Source of the DNA: Hansfordia pulvinata
Taxonomy: Eukaryota > Ascomycota > Sordariomycetes > Xylariales
DNA length: 64,000 nucleotides
Assembly (NCBI GenBank): GCA_006538405.1
Contig: BJKQ01000007.1
Span: 992,001-1,056,000 of the forward strand
Reading direction: 5' to 3'
Shown piece after piece: positions 50,401 to 60,895 of this stretch (positions within the stretch are counted from its first letter, which is position 1; every line of letters begins with the position of its first letter). The translations under genes and the position numbers were made by a program. The notes beneath the pieces are model-generated. The model saw only the letters and a list, made by a program, of their open reading frames with translations, did no database searches and was not told the origin of the DNA.

Positions 50401-50621
50401 GTGAAACCGTTATATAGCTTTTTGCCGTACGGCTGATTTTCCATGATGACACTGGGGTAGTGTGGCGTAGGCCTTTCTTCGAGCGTATCGCGGAACTTCC
50501 GGGAACACCGGATCAAAGCATACTGATCGAAAACGGAGAGGTAATTGCTGACTTGGCAGACGAGCTCAGGTGGCAGGGTCGAGAGCCAGTCCACAGTGTC
50601 TGGCAGGGATGGGCTGTCCAT
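47412..50621 (-). CDS. F-box and ankyrin-repeat protein with an internal TAG
   Basis: Probable substrate adaptor of an SCF-type ubiquitin ligase, or a decayed copy. ATG at 50621 starts an F-box (WLSTLPPELVCQVSNYLSVF, later CSRKFRDTLEE). Codon 121 is TAG (50261-50259), but the same frame continues without a gap as WQLPVCFRDDVDFFGPIHAA and on through ankyrin units (FEKGIECIDILLSRGADINA, RISALHFAAAHGAQNLCRLL, RGETALNTAAKLQAHGTVES, RYGRTCLLLAVKRSCFYYLE, AGNTPLHLL). An intron at 47602-47703 (donor GTACGT, branch TGCTGAC, acceptor CTCAG) joins HLL to LNAVDCNFMRISVLTGFAAR. The second exon ends at TAG 47414-47412 inside another ankyrin unit (NGASLNLPNEAG-stop-TPSHLI). Without the first stop the product would be 1035 residues. 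I could not find a good intron removing codon 121. Confidence 0.72.
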
Positions 50622-51486
50622 GGCAACAGAACAGAACAAAGGATGTGGGGAGCTTGGCGATGACGGCTCTGGCGCACAATCTCGAGTGTCTCTGCGGCTC
50701 GATGCTCTCTGCAGTGAGCTTTGCGCCCTTTGCTTGTTGGTAGGTAGTGATGGAATGGACTGAAAGCGAGGTGGTGGCGAGACTTGAGTCTACACGATAT
50801 GCGATGTGAGTGGATGAGCCCTGCAGACTCTGCTTATGATGTTGCACGACGCCCAAATAAAAAAACAAAGAATGAAACACAAGAGACGATGACACGAAGA
50901 AGTGCAGCAGACTCAAGGGTCGAGACGAGGCGATGTTTCTGAGGATCGCGGACTGAGCTGTGGCCCGCGATGGCTGTCGGAAACCGCGGCCCGGCTTGTG
51001 ATGCGGAAGGGACGTTGTCGGATGAGAGATCTCATGCTGACCCCTGCCTCCTTCCACCTCGGACAGTGCCCTCTTTGTACATGTAGGTAGCCTGACACCC
51101 GACGTACAACCACTTGATGACACCTGGGCAATGTGTAGGATAGGTACCCGAAAGTTGTAGGTCAGGTTTCAAGATTGGAAAGTACACACAAAGGTACCAA
51201 CATTGGGCTGGCAGCCTTGGCCTTCTGGTTGCCAGTCGCAAAACGCCCCAATGTGATCCAATTGCAATGTCAAGCCTGGCGGCGACCTTGGCCAATGAAG
51301 GTGTGTATTCTAAATCTACGAATAAGCGTATACGTAGGATCCAGCTCTGAGTCGCGAAACGAGACTGCTATGGGCGGTCACGGACAGGAGGCCTCTAAAC
51401 TACCTCTGTCCAGGCCCAACGGTCTCCGCGTGGTCTTGGCCTCCGCGTGAGCGCACGCCGCCCTCTTCAACCTACACGAGCGGAAA
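50622..51486. other. Intergenic between ERS1 and F-box/ankyrin gene
   Basis: About 0.87 kb. It carries ACATGTAGGTAGC and GGTACC pieces (51078-51150) of the same kind as other intergenic regions. No gene seen. Confidence 0.45.
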
Positions 51487-52535
51487 TCATGCCTCTCTCT
51501 GCTCGGCAAGCAGCGGCGCTCTCTCGCCTACGCCTGCCGCCCCGGCCCGTCCGCGGTCCTCGCTGGGGCGCTCATCCTCGCCGGCGTTGCCTCCCGAGCA
51601 CGCTCCGGCGCCGACACCCTCCTCCTCGTCCTCCCCGTCCAGGCGCTTGGCGGCGGCGCTGGCGCTGCCGTTGCTGTGACGGTAGAGCACGTAGTGCTGG
51701 ACGATGAAGCCGACATCGTAGAGCATGCTGACGTTGCCGAGCAGGAACTTGGTCGGGTTGCCCGTTACGCCCGACCAGTCGCGCTGCAGGTACGAGTCGA
51801 TGAGCTGCTGGGCGATGCTGAGGAGGCCGCCGGCCAGGTCGAGCAGCATGCCGCCGATGGCCCAGCCCTCCGTGCTGCGGTTGCGCGCGTTGTGCACAAT
51901 CTGCGGCGCGTACTTGACCAGCGTGATGGCCAGCTTGACGTACGACACGACGTAGACGACGTCGAGCCAGGCCCACGAGGTGACCGGGTCGGCGCCGGGG
52001 GCTGAGAGGGCCACCCTGGCGGCGACGGCGGCGACGACCACGAAGGAGCCCCCGAAGACGCCGAGCATGAGGCGCGAGGGCCGGGCGGTGCCGGGCGGGG
52101 CGCGCTCGAAGCCCCACGCCGCGGGCCAGAAGTATTGGGTCAGCAAGAAGGCGCTGATGAGGGAGGCGTGGGCAGCAAAGGCGATGTCGTTGGGAGCCAC
52201 GGTCGGCGTCAGGCCGTGGTTGCGCAGGGCGTACTGGTGGCGGATGACTGGCGAGGTATACATGGCTGTCGTGTAGGCAAAGTAGGCCACGAAACCTGCA
52301 GCGGCGGCACAAGCCGGTCAGAAGGCGGCCCAGGTGGAGCACGAGAGGACACGCCTGATGAGTGACCCAGGCGCGGCTGTGACTTACCGAGGGTGTTCAC
52401 GAAGGGAAAGTCAACGACGGAGCCAGCCGTCGTCTTCCGGCGGGCGTTGAGGATGGGCTGGGGGTAGAAGGACAGGCTCCAGCATAGTGTGTAGATCCAG
52501 CCAAAGGCATAAGAGAGGAACTGGAGAAAGCCCAT
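51487..52535 (-). CDS. ERS1: Cystinosin homologue, PQ-loop vacuolar cystine transporter
   Basis: Seven-helix H+-coupled L-cystine exporter of the vacuole/lysosome. Exons 52535-52388 and 52295-51487 encode 318 residues (donor GTAAGT, acceptor GCTGCAG). The protein opens MGFLQFLSYAFGWIYTLCWS. The first PQ motif is SFYPQPILN (PQ at residues 25-26) and the second KYAPQIVHNARNRSTEGWAI (PQ about residues 180-181), with the family spacing and the STEGW/SI-type continuation. The hydrophobic segments fit seven helices. The C-terminal tail is acidic and low complexity, ending with ERAPLLAEQ, a dileucine-like sequence that could serve in vacuolar sorting (inference). Start chosen because the first helix follows directly. 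Confidence 0.9.
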
Positions 52536-53855
52536 GGTGGCGAGCCGCGCGCGCGAAGAGAGCAGCGGGGTCGACGGGACGTAACTTCTTATCTTGTGAG
52601 GCTGCACTGAGGGCAGGGCAAGGTGTTAGAGATTCCGCGAGGCCCGATCTCGGCTCGGATGCCGGGCTACCGGGCGTCGTGAACGGGCTGTCAAGTGCCC
52701 AAGATCTGAGCTGGCTGTGCCAAGATCGAAGATGACGGGTTTCGTGGGGAGCAACAAATACAGACGGCTGTACGCCACGTCTTGTTCGATTCGAGGCCGA
52801 AGACGAGGTGTGGTCTTGATGTCGGACGTTGAGGAGGAATTAAGGAAGAGATGGAGGGGTGATCCGGAGCAGAGAGTCGTCTCAGTCGCGGCGGCGTGGT
52901 GCAGTCAAGTACCTGTAAGTACCTCTCTGGATGAGATCGACCGCCATCGGGTCCATACGTATCTCCGTGGCCAGGCCGATAGGCTCCGGTACCTGGGTCT
53001 ACCTTGTTCGAGTATCCCATATCCCATGGCACATGGCGCAATCGCAACGGCGCCCTCCGAGCTGGAGCCAATAGGAATGACGTCTATTTCCAATCGGCCG
53101 CCGTCCCGCGCCGCCATTTGCTGGACTGCGCAACCCGGAGCCCAGATCACGGCATCTTGTCCACAACCACCTGTAGAACCAGGCATGTTACCCGTATGAC
53201 CTACCTGACTGCCCGGTAGTGATTGTGCCTGCTGCTTCCTTTCCCCTCTCCCTTTCTCCATCTCCAGCACGCGTCCCCCTGTCCGCATTCCTGAACACGG
53301 CTGTTTCCTTCGTGTCATCATGCCAGGATCAGGGCTCAGGCCCAAGGCATTCGAGCAGGAAGGGGAGGCGACGGGTTGCGTTGATGCGATTGCGAGATCC
53401 GATGACGTGCGCGTGCTTGTGTGCGATTGATGCGATGCGGGCTCGGAGGCGGTCGAGAGCGCCTATGGCGATTCCGGTTTGCTGGCATCAAAAGAAGACG
53501 CTATTGACAGGAAGGCAAGGCAAGGCACTGAAAAAGCTGCAAGGCTACGAGTAAGTTAGTAGCTCTAGTCGATCGAATGCATCTACTATCATCAGCCGCG
53601 GAGCCGGACTTGGGCGCTGACCTGCTGCACCCAGGCCCCCGGGTTGTGAGTCCTGCATGCATTCATGTGAAATTCAATAGCGAACACGCCGAGCCACCTC
53701 GTAGTAGCCGTGCACGCCTGATCTTGAAAGCAAATCTCGAGTAAAGATCAAGTAGAACGAGGTTGATGGAGTCGTGACGTTTTGGTTGCATCTGTGCGTC
53801 TAAGCAGGTTCGATGTCATCGCCCACACGAGCGTCCTCCCTACACCTCTCAACCA
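52536..53855. other. Intergenic, ERS1 promoter side to tRNA-His
   Basis: About 1.3 kb with no recognisable protein. A short GTACCTGTAAGTACCTC block lies near 52910-52925. Overlapping frames at 52691-53345 lack motifs. Confidence 0.45.
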
Positions 53856-53946
53856 GGTGTTATCGTCTAGTGGTTAGGACACCACGTTGTGGTGACCTGA
53901 TGGTCTCAATTCCGTGGAAACTTGGGTTCGATTCCCAATAACGCCA
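53856..53946 (+). tRNA. tRNA-His (GTG) with a 19-nt intron
   Basis: Cloverleaf seen by eye. The acceptor stem GGTGTTA (53856-53862) pairs with TAACGCC (53939-53945, one G-T), and the discriminator A is at 53946. The D arm contains GTCTAGTGGTTAGGAC. Anticodon stem CCACG / CGTGG encloses TT-GTG-G; after position 37 a 19-base intron TGACCTGATGGTCTCAATT interrupts the loop. The T arm is TTGGG-TTCGATT-CCCAA, and internal A and B boxes (TAGTGGTTAGGA, GGTTCGATTCC) are intact. Anticodon GTG reads CAC/CAU. No other tRNA was found in the window. Confidence 0.93.
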
Positions 53947-53961
53947 AACGTGTTACAAACG

Positions 53962-53993
53962 GTTCTCGAGTCTCGAGAACGATCGATTTTTTG
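53962..53993 (+). terminator. Palindrome plus T-run after tRNA-His
   Basis: A perfect inverted repeat GTTCTCGAG-T-CTCGAGAAC (53962-53980) is followed by a T6 run at about 53987-53992, a likely Pol III terminator. Pol III needs only the T run; the hairpin is an extra feature of unknown role. Confidence 0.55.
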
Positions 53994-53996
53994 GCG

Positions 53997-54462
53997 TTCG
54001 ACTCTCCACTGCCCACAAGCAGAAGGAGACCTTGGTTCAATTTTGATTTCGTAACTCCGTGCTGACGCTGAACGTGCACATCATCTCTTGGGCGCTCTGC
54101 CGTCCCGCAGCACCGCGTCGGTCAGTGCACAACGAAGACCGCCGACCACTGGGCACATCTAGCAGATGTCTTAGTATCATACAATGCTCAAGCCGCGCCT
54201 CACTGTCACCTGTTCCCATTGCATCGAGGAGTAGGAAACTATCAAATCCATAACTGGCTATAGTTGTGCTCTATCCATACCATGCCACGCTATGCTATGC
54301 CAAAACGCCTCGCCAAGCCGTGGGACAAGCGCCCAATGGCCAATAAACCCAAAGCAGGTACCAAAGTCCTGGCTGGATTCCGAAATAAAAACACCTCGCC
54401 TCGGAGTTGCATTATTGGAAGCACGTAGGGCCATGCCCGTACCCGGGGCCTGTCGCAAAACG
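53997..54462. other. Intergenic between tRNA-His and DUG3 3' end
   Basis: About 0.47 kb. No feature recognised. It includes the shifted-frame read-through of DUG3 that would otherwise extend to 54258. Confidence 0.45.
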
Positions 54463-56107
54463 CTAGTAAGCCCCGATGCCCAGAATCCGAGCTGCCTTCT
54501 CTGATGTGGCCAGATCCGAGCCGCGCGTCGGGCTGTGTACAGGGCTATTCGGGCGGTCTTGCTCGCTTTGGTCGCCGTCCGCCCACTCGGCAGGGTGGGG
54601 TGCCTCCCCCGCGTTAAGGGACCGTCTTTTCTTCTTGATGTTGCCCTGTTCCGCGGGCACTTTGGCGTTGTGCCACGCATCCAGGGGCGAGCTGGGCGAG
54701 GGTCAAATGTACGGCTGTTAGCAATGACTGCTTGGTGCTCGAGGGTGGCCAGTGGCTTCCGGCCTCGAGTGGCCGTGTCGGCTGCGGCCCCGGCCGCGGT
54801 TGGCGCAGTCTCCGGCGTGCGGCTTCGGCCGGACCCATTGGGGATCATGGCCACGGGGAAGGAACGGGGGCTGTCTGACTCGGACCCGGGGGTGGGCACA
54901 GGACTCGGCCGCACAGTCTTCTCGTTTGTCATCAAACCCTTGGTGTGCGCGAAAGCAGACGAGCGCTTGTGGTACGGGTCGCGCTCCGAGAAGCCGTCGT
55001 TGATGGGGTGGACCATGACCGTCTGGCCATGAATGGTCAAGACTGAGTTTGTGGGCACGTTGACCCATTTCTCTAGAGTGCGCGTGTCAGTTTTCCCGTC
55101 TTACTTCTGTTTCCCTCTCCGCTTGCATTTGAGCCCACATGTGTAGTAGCTTGCAGACTGGTCGAACGTACCTCTCTCAAACGTCAGGGGCTCGCTCGCC
55201 ACGAGGACAATGCGGGCGCCCTTGTCTCTGCGCTCCATGTGGTAGTCGCCGTCGTTCTTGAGGGCCGCAGGAGGCGTCTCCCACTGTGTACCCGAGGAGA
55301 AGTACAGACTGGCCGCCTCGTCGGTCTTGCTGCTCACGTAGCGCGTGCAGATGACGCTGTGGCCGTCGGAAATGACAAAGTTCATGAGACTGCGGGTGTC
55401 GACGTTCTCGGACTGCACGGTGCTTTCGGGGATGGCAGAGGTCAGCTCGTTGATGGTCTCTATGGTCTGCAGCAAGGCCTTGCGCAGGACGCTGGGGCCG
55501 AAGCCGCCCTTGGGCTGGGAGCTGGGGTCGTGGCCGAGCCTCTCGAGGGTGTCGAGGAAGAGGGCAAATGCCCACTCGCTGTCGGTGCCGCCCTGCACGA
55601 GGAGGTACCACTTGTCGTGGAGGCGCTCGCCGAGGCGGCGCTTGATGTACTTCCAGCCGCCGAGGCCGCCGTTGTGCATCCACATGAGGCTGCCGTGGGA
55701 GAAGGGGTGGCAGTTATCCTCGCTGAGCGAGCCCTCGGTGGTGGCACGGACATGGCCGAAGACGAGCTTGGAGGCGGTCTTGGAGGCGATTCGGGGCAGG
55801 TTGGAGCAGTTCCAGACGGGGGTCGTCGACTTGAAGAGGCAGGGCTCGGCGCCGAGTTTGGGATCTGTGTACCAGCCTGGAGAAGGGCGGGGAGATGGGT
55901 CAGCGACCGGGGGGAGGGAGACGAGGGGGAGGACAGGGCCAAGTGAAGCTCACCGCATCCGTAACCGTCGGCGTTGGTCGTGCCGCGACGGTGGTCGAGA
56001 CGCAAGCGCGAGTCAAAAGACTGGCGCAGGATAGAGTGGGTGGGGTCTAGCAGCAGCTGGGAGAGCAGGATCTCGTCGCTGCCGCGGTAGATGAGAAAGC
56101 GGCACAT
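54463..56107 (-). CDS. DUG3: Glutamine amidotransferase Dug3 (glutathione degradation), one-base frame break
   Basis: Class II glutamine amidotransferase-like component of the Dug1-Dug2-Dug3 pathway for cytosolic glutathione breakdown. Exons 56107-55954, 55876-55172 and 55072 onward. The N-terminal nucleophile Cys2 follows the initiator Met (MCRFLIYRGSDEILLSQLLL). Also seen are DHRRGTTNADGYGCGWYTDP across intron 1, FGHVRATTEGSLSEDNCHPF and LMWMHNGGLGGWKYIKRRL, standard class II motifs. Intron 2 has a GTACGT donor and CTCTAG acceptor (join ERE-KWVNVPTNSVLTIHGQTV). Near the C-terminus the original frame turns into improbable Arg/Thr-rich sequence to 54258. The adjacent frame reads SSPLDAWHNAKVPAEQ and NIKKKRRSL, ending at 54463, which looks authentic. 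A single missing base at the run 54694-54696 joins them (about 489 residues). The C-terminal reconstruction is inference. Confidence 0.87.
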
Positions 56108-59100
56108 GGCGGCGGGGGCGAGGGGGGAGGAGGCCGGTTGTGGGCCTCTCCAGGCGCGAGGACGCGTGTGTGTTCAAAGGGCGAAAGCGGCCGTGCGGGT
56201 GGTGTGGTTGGTCGGCAGCCGATGATGGTTGTGGTTGTGGTTGTGGTTGCGGGAGGGGGAGGAGGAGGAGGAGGGTGACGAGGGAACAAAGGCGCGCGTG
56301 CGGTGTTTGGGCGTTAATATGATCGGGGAGGAGCGCGGGAGGCGACAATGAAGCCGAACCAGGACCCCGGCAGAGGTCTGCAGGCAGTGGAGGTGCACAC
56401 GCGCAGTAGTGAACTTAGTGCGTGGTGGGGGAGGCGACCGGCACCGGAAACGCACTTTCGGATCGAGTTTTGAAAACAGGGAAGAGGAAACTCGAGCGGG
56501 TTGCAGATCAAGTCGCAAAAGAACACCGATGAGCGCTCCTTTTTGTATGTGGTACTCGTGGGTGTCGAGGCTGGTAGTGATGAGGTGCGATTCCGGAGGC
56601 TTGCGTCAATGGACCTGCCCGCGTTCCATGTTTGATTTACCTCTACATGTACTCGAGACGGGCACCTAGGTACCCTATGTACGGGCCAGGTTATCTTGTT
56701 GGATATACGCGTACTACAAGTACCGGGAAAAGCAATGTTTGGCCGGGTACCAGGGAGAAGTTTTTGGTGATGGCGCAATTGTAGGTTGTGCCCTGGCATG
56801 AGATCCCATCACCAAAATTTCTCGACGCGACGAACGAGCAATGGATGTGCTCCGCAAGTGGAGGAGTGCAGTGTGACTCAGCGCCGTGCAGGGAACACCA
56901 GCCTTGTGTGTGCCTCTCATCATTGTGGACTTATTAATAAAGCTAGAGATGACGGCTGCCGCAGTCAGTCCGATGGCGAGATTCCCCGGAGCGATGGTGG
57001 CATTGCCGCCCGGTGTCCATTCGGTGGCTGGATTCACCGGAGTCCGCTGCCACGACGCTCTTGAGCCGGGTGAACGTACGGGGAAACCAGCCAGATCGGC
57101 CGTGACGCTATAATTAGCCGCGCCGGCGTCTCGTTTCGTCTCGTCGGTGCTGCCTGTCAACTGTCTGAAAATCTGGGGCTGGCCGAACTGGTGCCTGCTA
57201 ACGAGGCCTGCACGTCTGCAAGGGCTGCTGGTGACTTGAGATGGCCGATTTGCGGATCCGGACTGCCGGGCCAAGCGGGTCTCTCACCCACCCATTCTTC
57301 ATGTGCCCTTTGCTCTTTGCTGGAGGTCGGACTCTCTCTCTCGGTGCTCGACAATGAACGGCACATGGAGTATTGTGCAAGACCACCCGTACACCGTAGA
57401 ATGCAGGCTCGGTGGCGATTCTTTGAAGACATTCGATAGTAGCCAACTGTCCTCTTTTGAATTGCGCACATCACAATGCCATCTGATCTCGGGTCTCGTC
57501 ACGTGCCTGTCGCTCGGCCTTCACCCATCAGTTGACGAGCTTTTGATGGCCGGGAGGCTGGTAACCTTCTATCCCCTTGGCTGGCCGAAATCAGCAGTCC
57601 ATTCACGCTACCTACCTAACCATTGGATGCAGGCGTTATGCTATTCACGGTTAGTAGACCGGTGCGGAAAGGCTCCTTATTGGGTGATCAAGCCACTTGG
57701 TACTCGTGCAAAGTGCTGGATTCGGCTCTGGTCAACGGAATATGCCATCATCTGCGAGCACGCGTGGGCTCAAGGGCTGCCCATCTGTCTCTACATGGCT
57801 CAAGTGCCATTCCCTTCGTCCACGGGCGCATACGCGTACGTATCGTATTCGAGTATATCCCGAGCGTACCACGGAAGCGACCGTGACGAGGCCCCGTCTT
57901 TCGTTTTGATGAGCGAGGTACTTTACTCAGGCGGTCTCTCCCCCACAGGCGGAATTCTGACCTACGAGTGAGAAGGGTAGCAATGGAAATAGCTGTATTG
58001 GTAGATAGCGAATGATGTGTAGAAGGGAGAGTTTCCCGGTCGGCCCCGGCAGCCTTTCCCACGAGTAGCAGCTCGCCCGTTGCCCGTGAACAATAGCCCC
58101 GTGGAGGCAGAAGCCTGCAGATGCTGTCCCGGCACCAGAAAAGCTGGAGGGCACCTGCAAGCCTTCATGGCCTGGCAATGCTCTGCCGATAGACGCCGCC
58201 CGCAACTCCACGTGTCGGCCGCGTTCCAGCCCCGGCGAAAGGGGCCTGTTCCATTCGCTGGCCTAATCAGCACTGTGAGCACTTCCATACTGATGTTCCA
58301 CTGGGCTTCGAGCGCCCAACGACTTCTTGCATAGGTACCTACCTTACATATGCCAGCATAACAGAACATTGCGACTATGCCTACCCCTAGCACAGAACAC
58401 TCGGCCACAGGATCGAATAAAGAGCCCGGGTCCCCTGTTGCCTTGCCGTGGAGATGCCAGATTGGAGGCGCGCGTCACGGTGGGTGCCCAGCATTGAGCC
58501 ACAAAGTATATACAGTACGCCCCTGACGGACTGTAATTGACCGCGCAGGGAGGGCCCCGTAATGTTTTCCAGAACGTCGCTGATTGAGTCCCTTTTCACG
58601 TTGGGAGGGGGGGGGGGGATAACGAAAGTGACTTCATGCTGGCTCTCCAGCCGGCAGCCGGGCGAGACGAGTGCCACTACTTGGTACATTTCTCTTCCTT
58701 CCTTCAATGACCAAGCAACTACCTACTTGGCCATTGATCTCCCCTTGGTCTTCGCTTTGGCCATCGCTTGTCGTCGCTTGGCCTGACGGGGCTGGCCAGG
58801 CCGGGGTTCAGCAGGCGAGACTTCATCGATGAAGAAGGTGTAGAGTACGGCCGCCGATGGTTCGGTGGCGGGAACCCAAGGGCTGGCCTCGGCGGCGGTG
58901 GCCACGGAACGACTTCCATGGACCATGGATCCTGCAACAGCGCGCCCTGTCTTTCCGCCCCTCTGTCTCTCCCACTGATTCTATGGGTGGCGATTCGAGA
59001 GGCAACCGAGTTGGCGAGGGAGGCTCGGGTATCACTGCTCATTGTGTTCGACATGCGCCTCGTCGGGTGTGCGCGGGTGCCCAAGCGTGCGAGGGGGCCC

Positions 59101-60665
59101 TACAAGATAATAACAGACCTGATTTTTACCCGTACCTAGAACCCTAGGTAAGGTCGTATGTAAGGTATATACCTAAGGTAGGTAGGTAGATGGTAGGAAT
59201 TCGTTTCCGATTCCCCACGGCGGCACCTTCGGCGACCTGGTTGTTTGCCTTCTCCCACCACCATGCCGTATGAGTGTAGGCGGTATTTGCAATAGCCTAA
59301 TTCCGGCCTTGCTCGGCCGGCAGCCCGCCGTCGGAGGGTCGGGAACCTCCCGGCGCGCCGGCTTCGACTTGATCTACCTGCCCGTACATGTTGTACGTAC
59401 GAGTACGCGTGGCGGGGCCTCGGGTTGGTGGTCGGGTGTTTCCACTGAATACGGTAGGGTGGTGGGTGGTAGGTCCTGGTGGCGGGAGCTAATTCGTTGC
59501 TCCGTCCGTAGGATTCAATGTGCCATGTGGCGACGTACTCGTGCGCCATCGTTAAGGTAAGAGTTCCAAGCCAAAGCGATCGGCGACGACCTGTGCCACA
59601 TTACGGCGGCAGCGTCCAGTGCGAGTGGGCGAGTACGCACGAGTACTCGTACCCGCACAGCCCGCACCTGAGCGGCGGTGGCGGCGAGCCACTCACTGAC
59701 AATTTACATCAGCCTCATCCATCCAGCCATGGATCCAGGTTCGGGTTCCATTGCGTTGACGGTTCGAATTGAGTGAGTGGGCGCAACTGGCACTAGTCGT
59801 AATAGCATGTACTCAACATTGGGAATAGCTCTGCAGTGGACGCGGGCAAGGCGAGTTGTTGCCCGACGGTCATCGCCTCCCTCCGCCCTTTCCCGTGGTC
59901 TGCGTGGCCATCCATCTGCGTGGGCCAAGCGCCTTGATTTCCCACATTCCCACATCGGACCCGACGCTTCGCTTCCACGAGCAACATACTCGTACATGGA
60001 GCAAGGCCGACAGCACCTCGTCAGAACCGAGAGGAAGGACACGGACGGCTCGGGGGTCCACACCCCGCGCCCCTTGGAACTCGTCCCGGGGTACCGGCTT
60101 GCCACATCCTGGACAAGGTTCCATGGGAACCTTCCAAATGGGAGTACCTACATGGAGGTGATGAGAGGTAGGTACATGATTGCCGTGTTTCCTTTAACTG
60201 AATACAGAGGTATGGAAGTGATGTCCAGTCTTTGATATATGTAGATATTTGGAAGTAGGCAGGTACCGCCCATGAGCGGCGATCTCGGCAAGCTCTTGCC
60301 TCTGACAGTGAGTGAGAACCCACCAGGGAGCATTGAAATGAATTTATTTCAAGTTCATTAGCTGCCTTAGTTTACCTTGTATGTGATGGATGTAGGTATG
60401 TAGGTAGTATGGAAGGTACGAGTACTGTGGATGTGCTGCCTACCTTATTTCCACTCCACACCTGGTCGCCACGCTCTCATCGGCTTCCATGTCGCGCCAC
60501 CACGCCCTGGCCAGCCAGCCTGACCAGCTTAGCCAGAGCAATGCCGTCATGCGTAATGGTGGCTGGCTTTGACTACCCAAACATGCCCTCTTCCCTGCTC
60601 GGCCAAGCAGAGGTGGCGTGGACAAATCAAGCGGCGCGTCACCCGCATGCGCATGGGACTGCTTC

Positions 60666-60700
<35 letters not shown>

Positions 60701-60895
60701 CCAGGCGCCTTGATTCGCCTCGTCCCGTATAAAGCGCCCTCTTCTCCTGGGTCGCCCGGTCACCACCACCACCACCCCCCTTCCCGCGGCCCCAACCCTC
60801 TCGATCCTGGAGGGCAAGTTGACCCCCAGCAGACAAGACAGGAAAACACCTGCCCATCCCAAGTGGGCGGCTGCCCTGCGTTGCGTTCCGTCACC
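56108..60895. other. Intergenic, 4.8 kb
   Basis: No supported gene. A 222-codon open frame at 57303-57971 lacks motifs and spans a GTACGCGTACGT element near 57830-57845. GTAC-rich clusters lie at 56640-56725, 59145-59190, 59385-59410, 59630-59652 and 60405-60426. A (GA)n tract is at 60668-60699, about 200 bp upstream of the secreted-protein start. Confidence 0.45.
60668..60699. repeat. (AG)n microsatellite
   Basis: About 32 bases of alternating AG seen directly. GA tracts are frequent in ascomycete core promoters, and this one lies upstream of the secreted-protein gene. Confidence 0.85.

Noticed and set aside
53996..54462. DUG3 C-terminus extending to 54258 in the original frame
   Set aside because: The sequence becomes Arg/Thr/Ala-rich and unlike the family, while the adjacent frame gives a coherent acidic/basic tail ending at 54463.
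57303..57971. 222-codon frame
   Set aside because: No family features, and it reads through a GTACGCGTACGT repeat element; kept only as a low-probability candidate.
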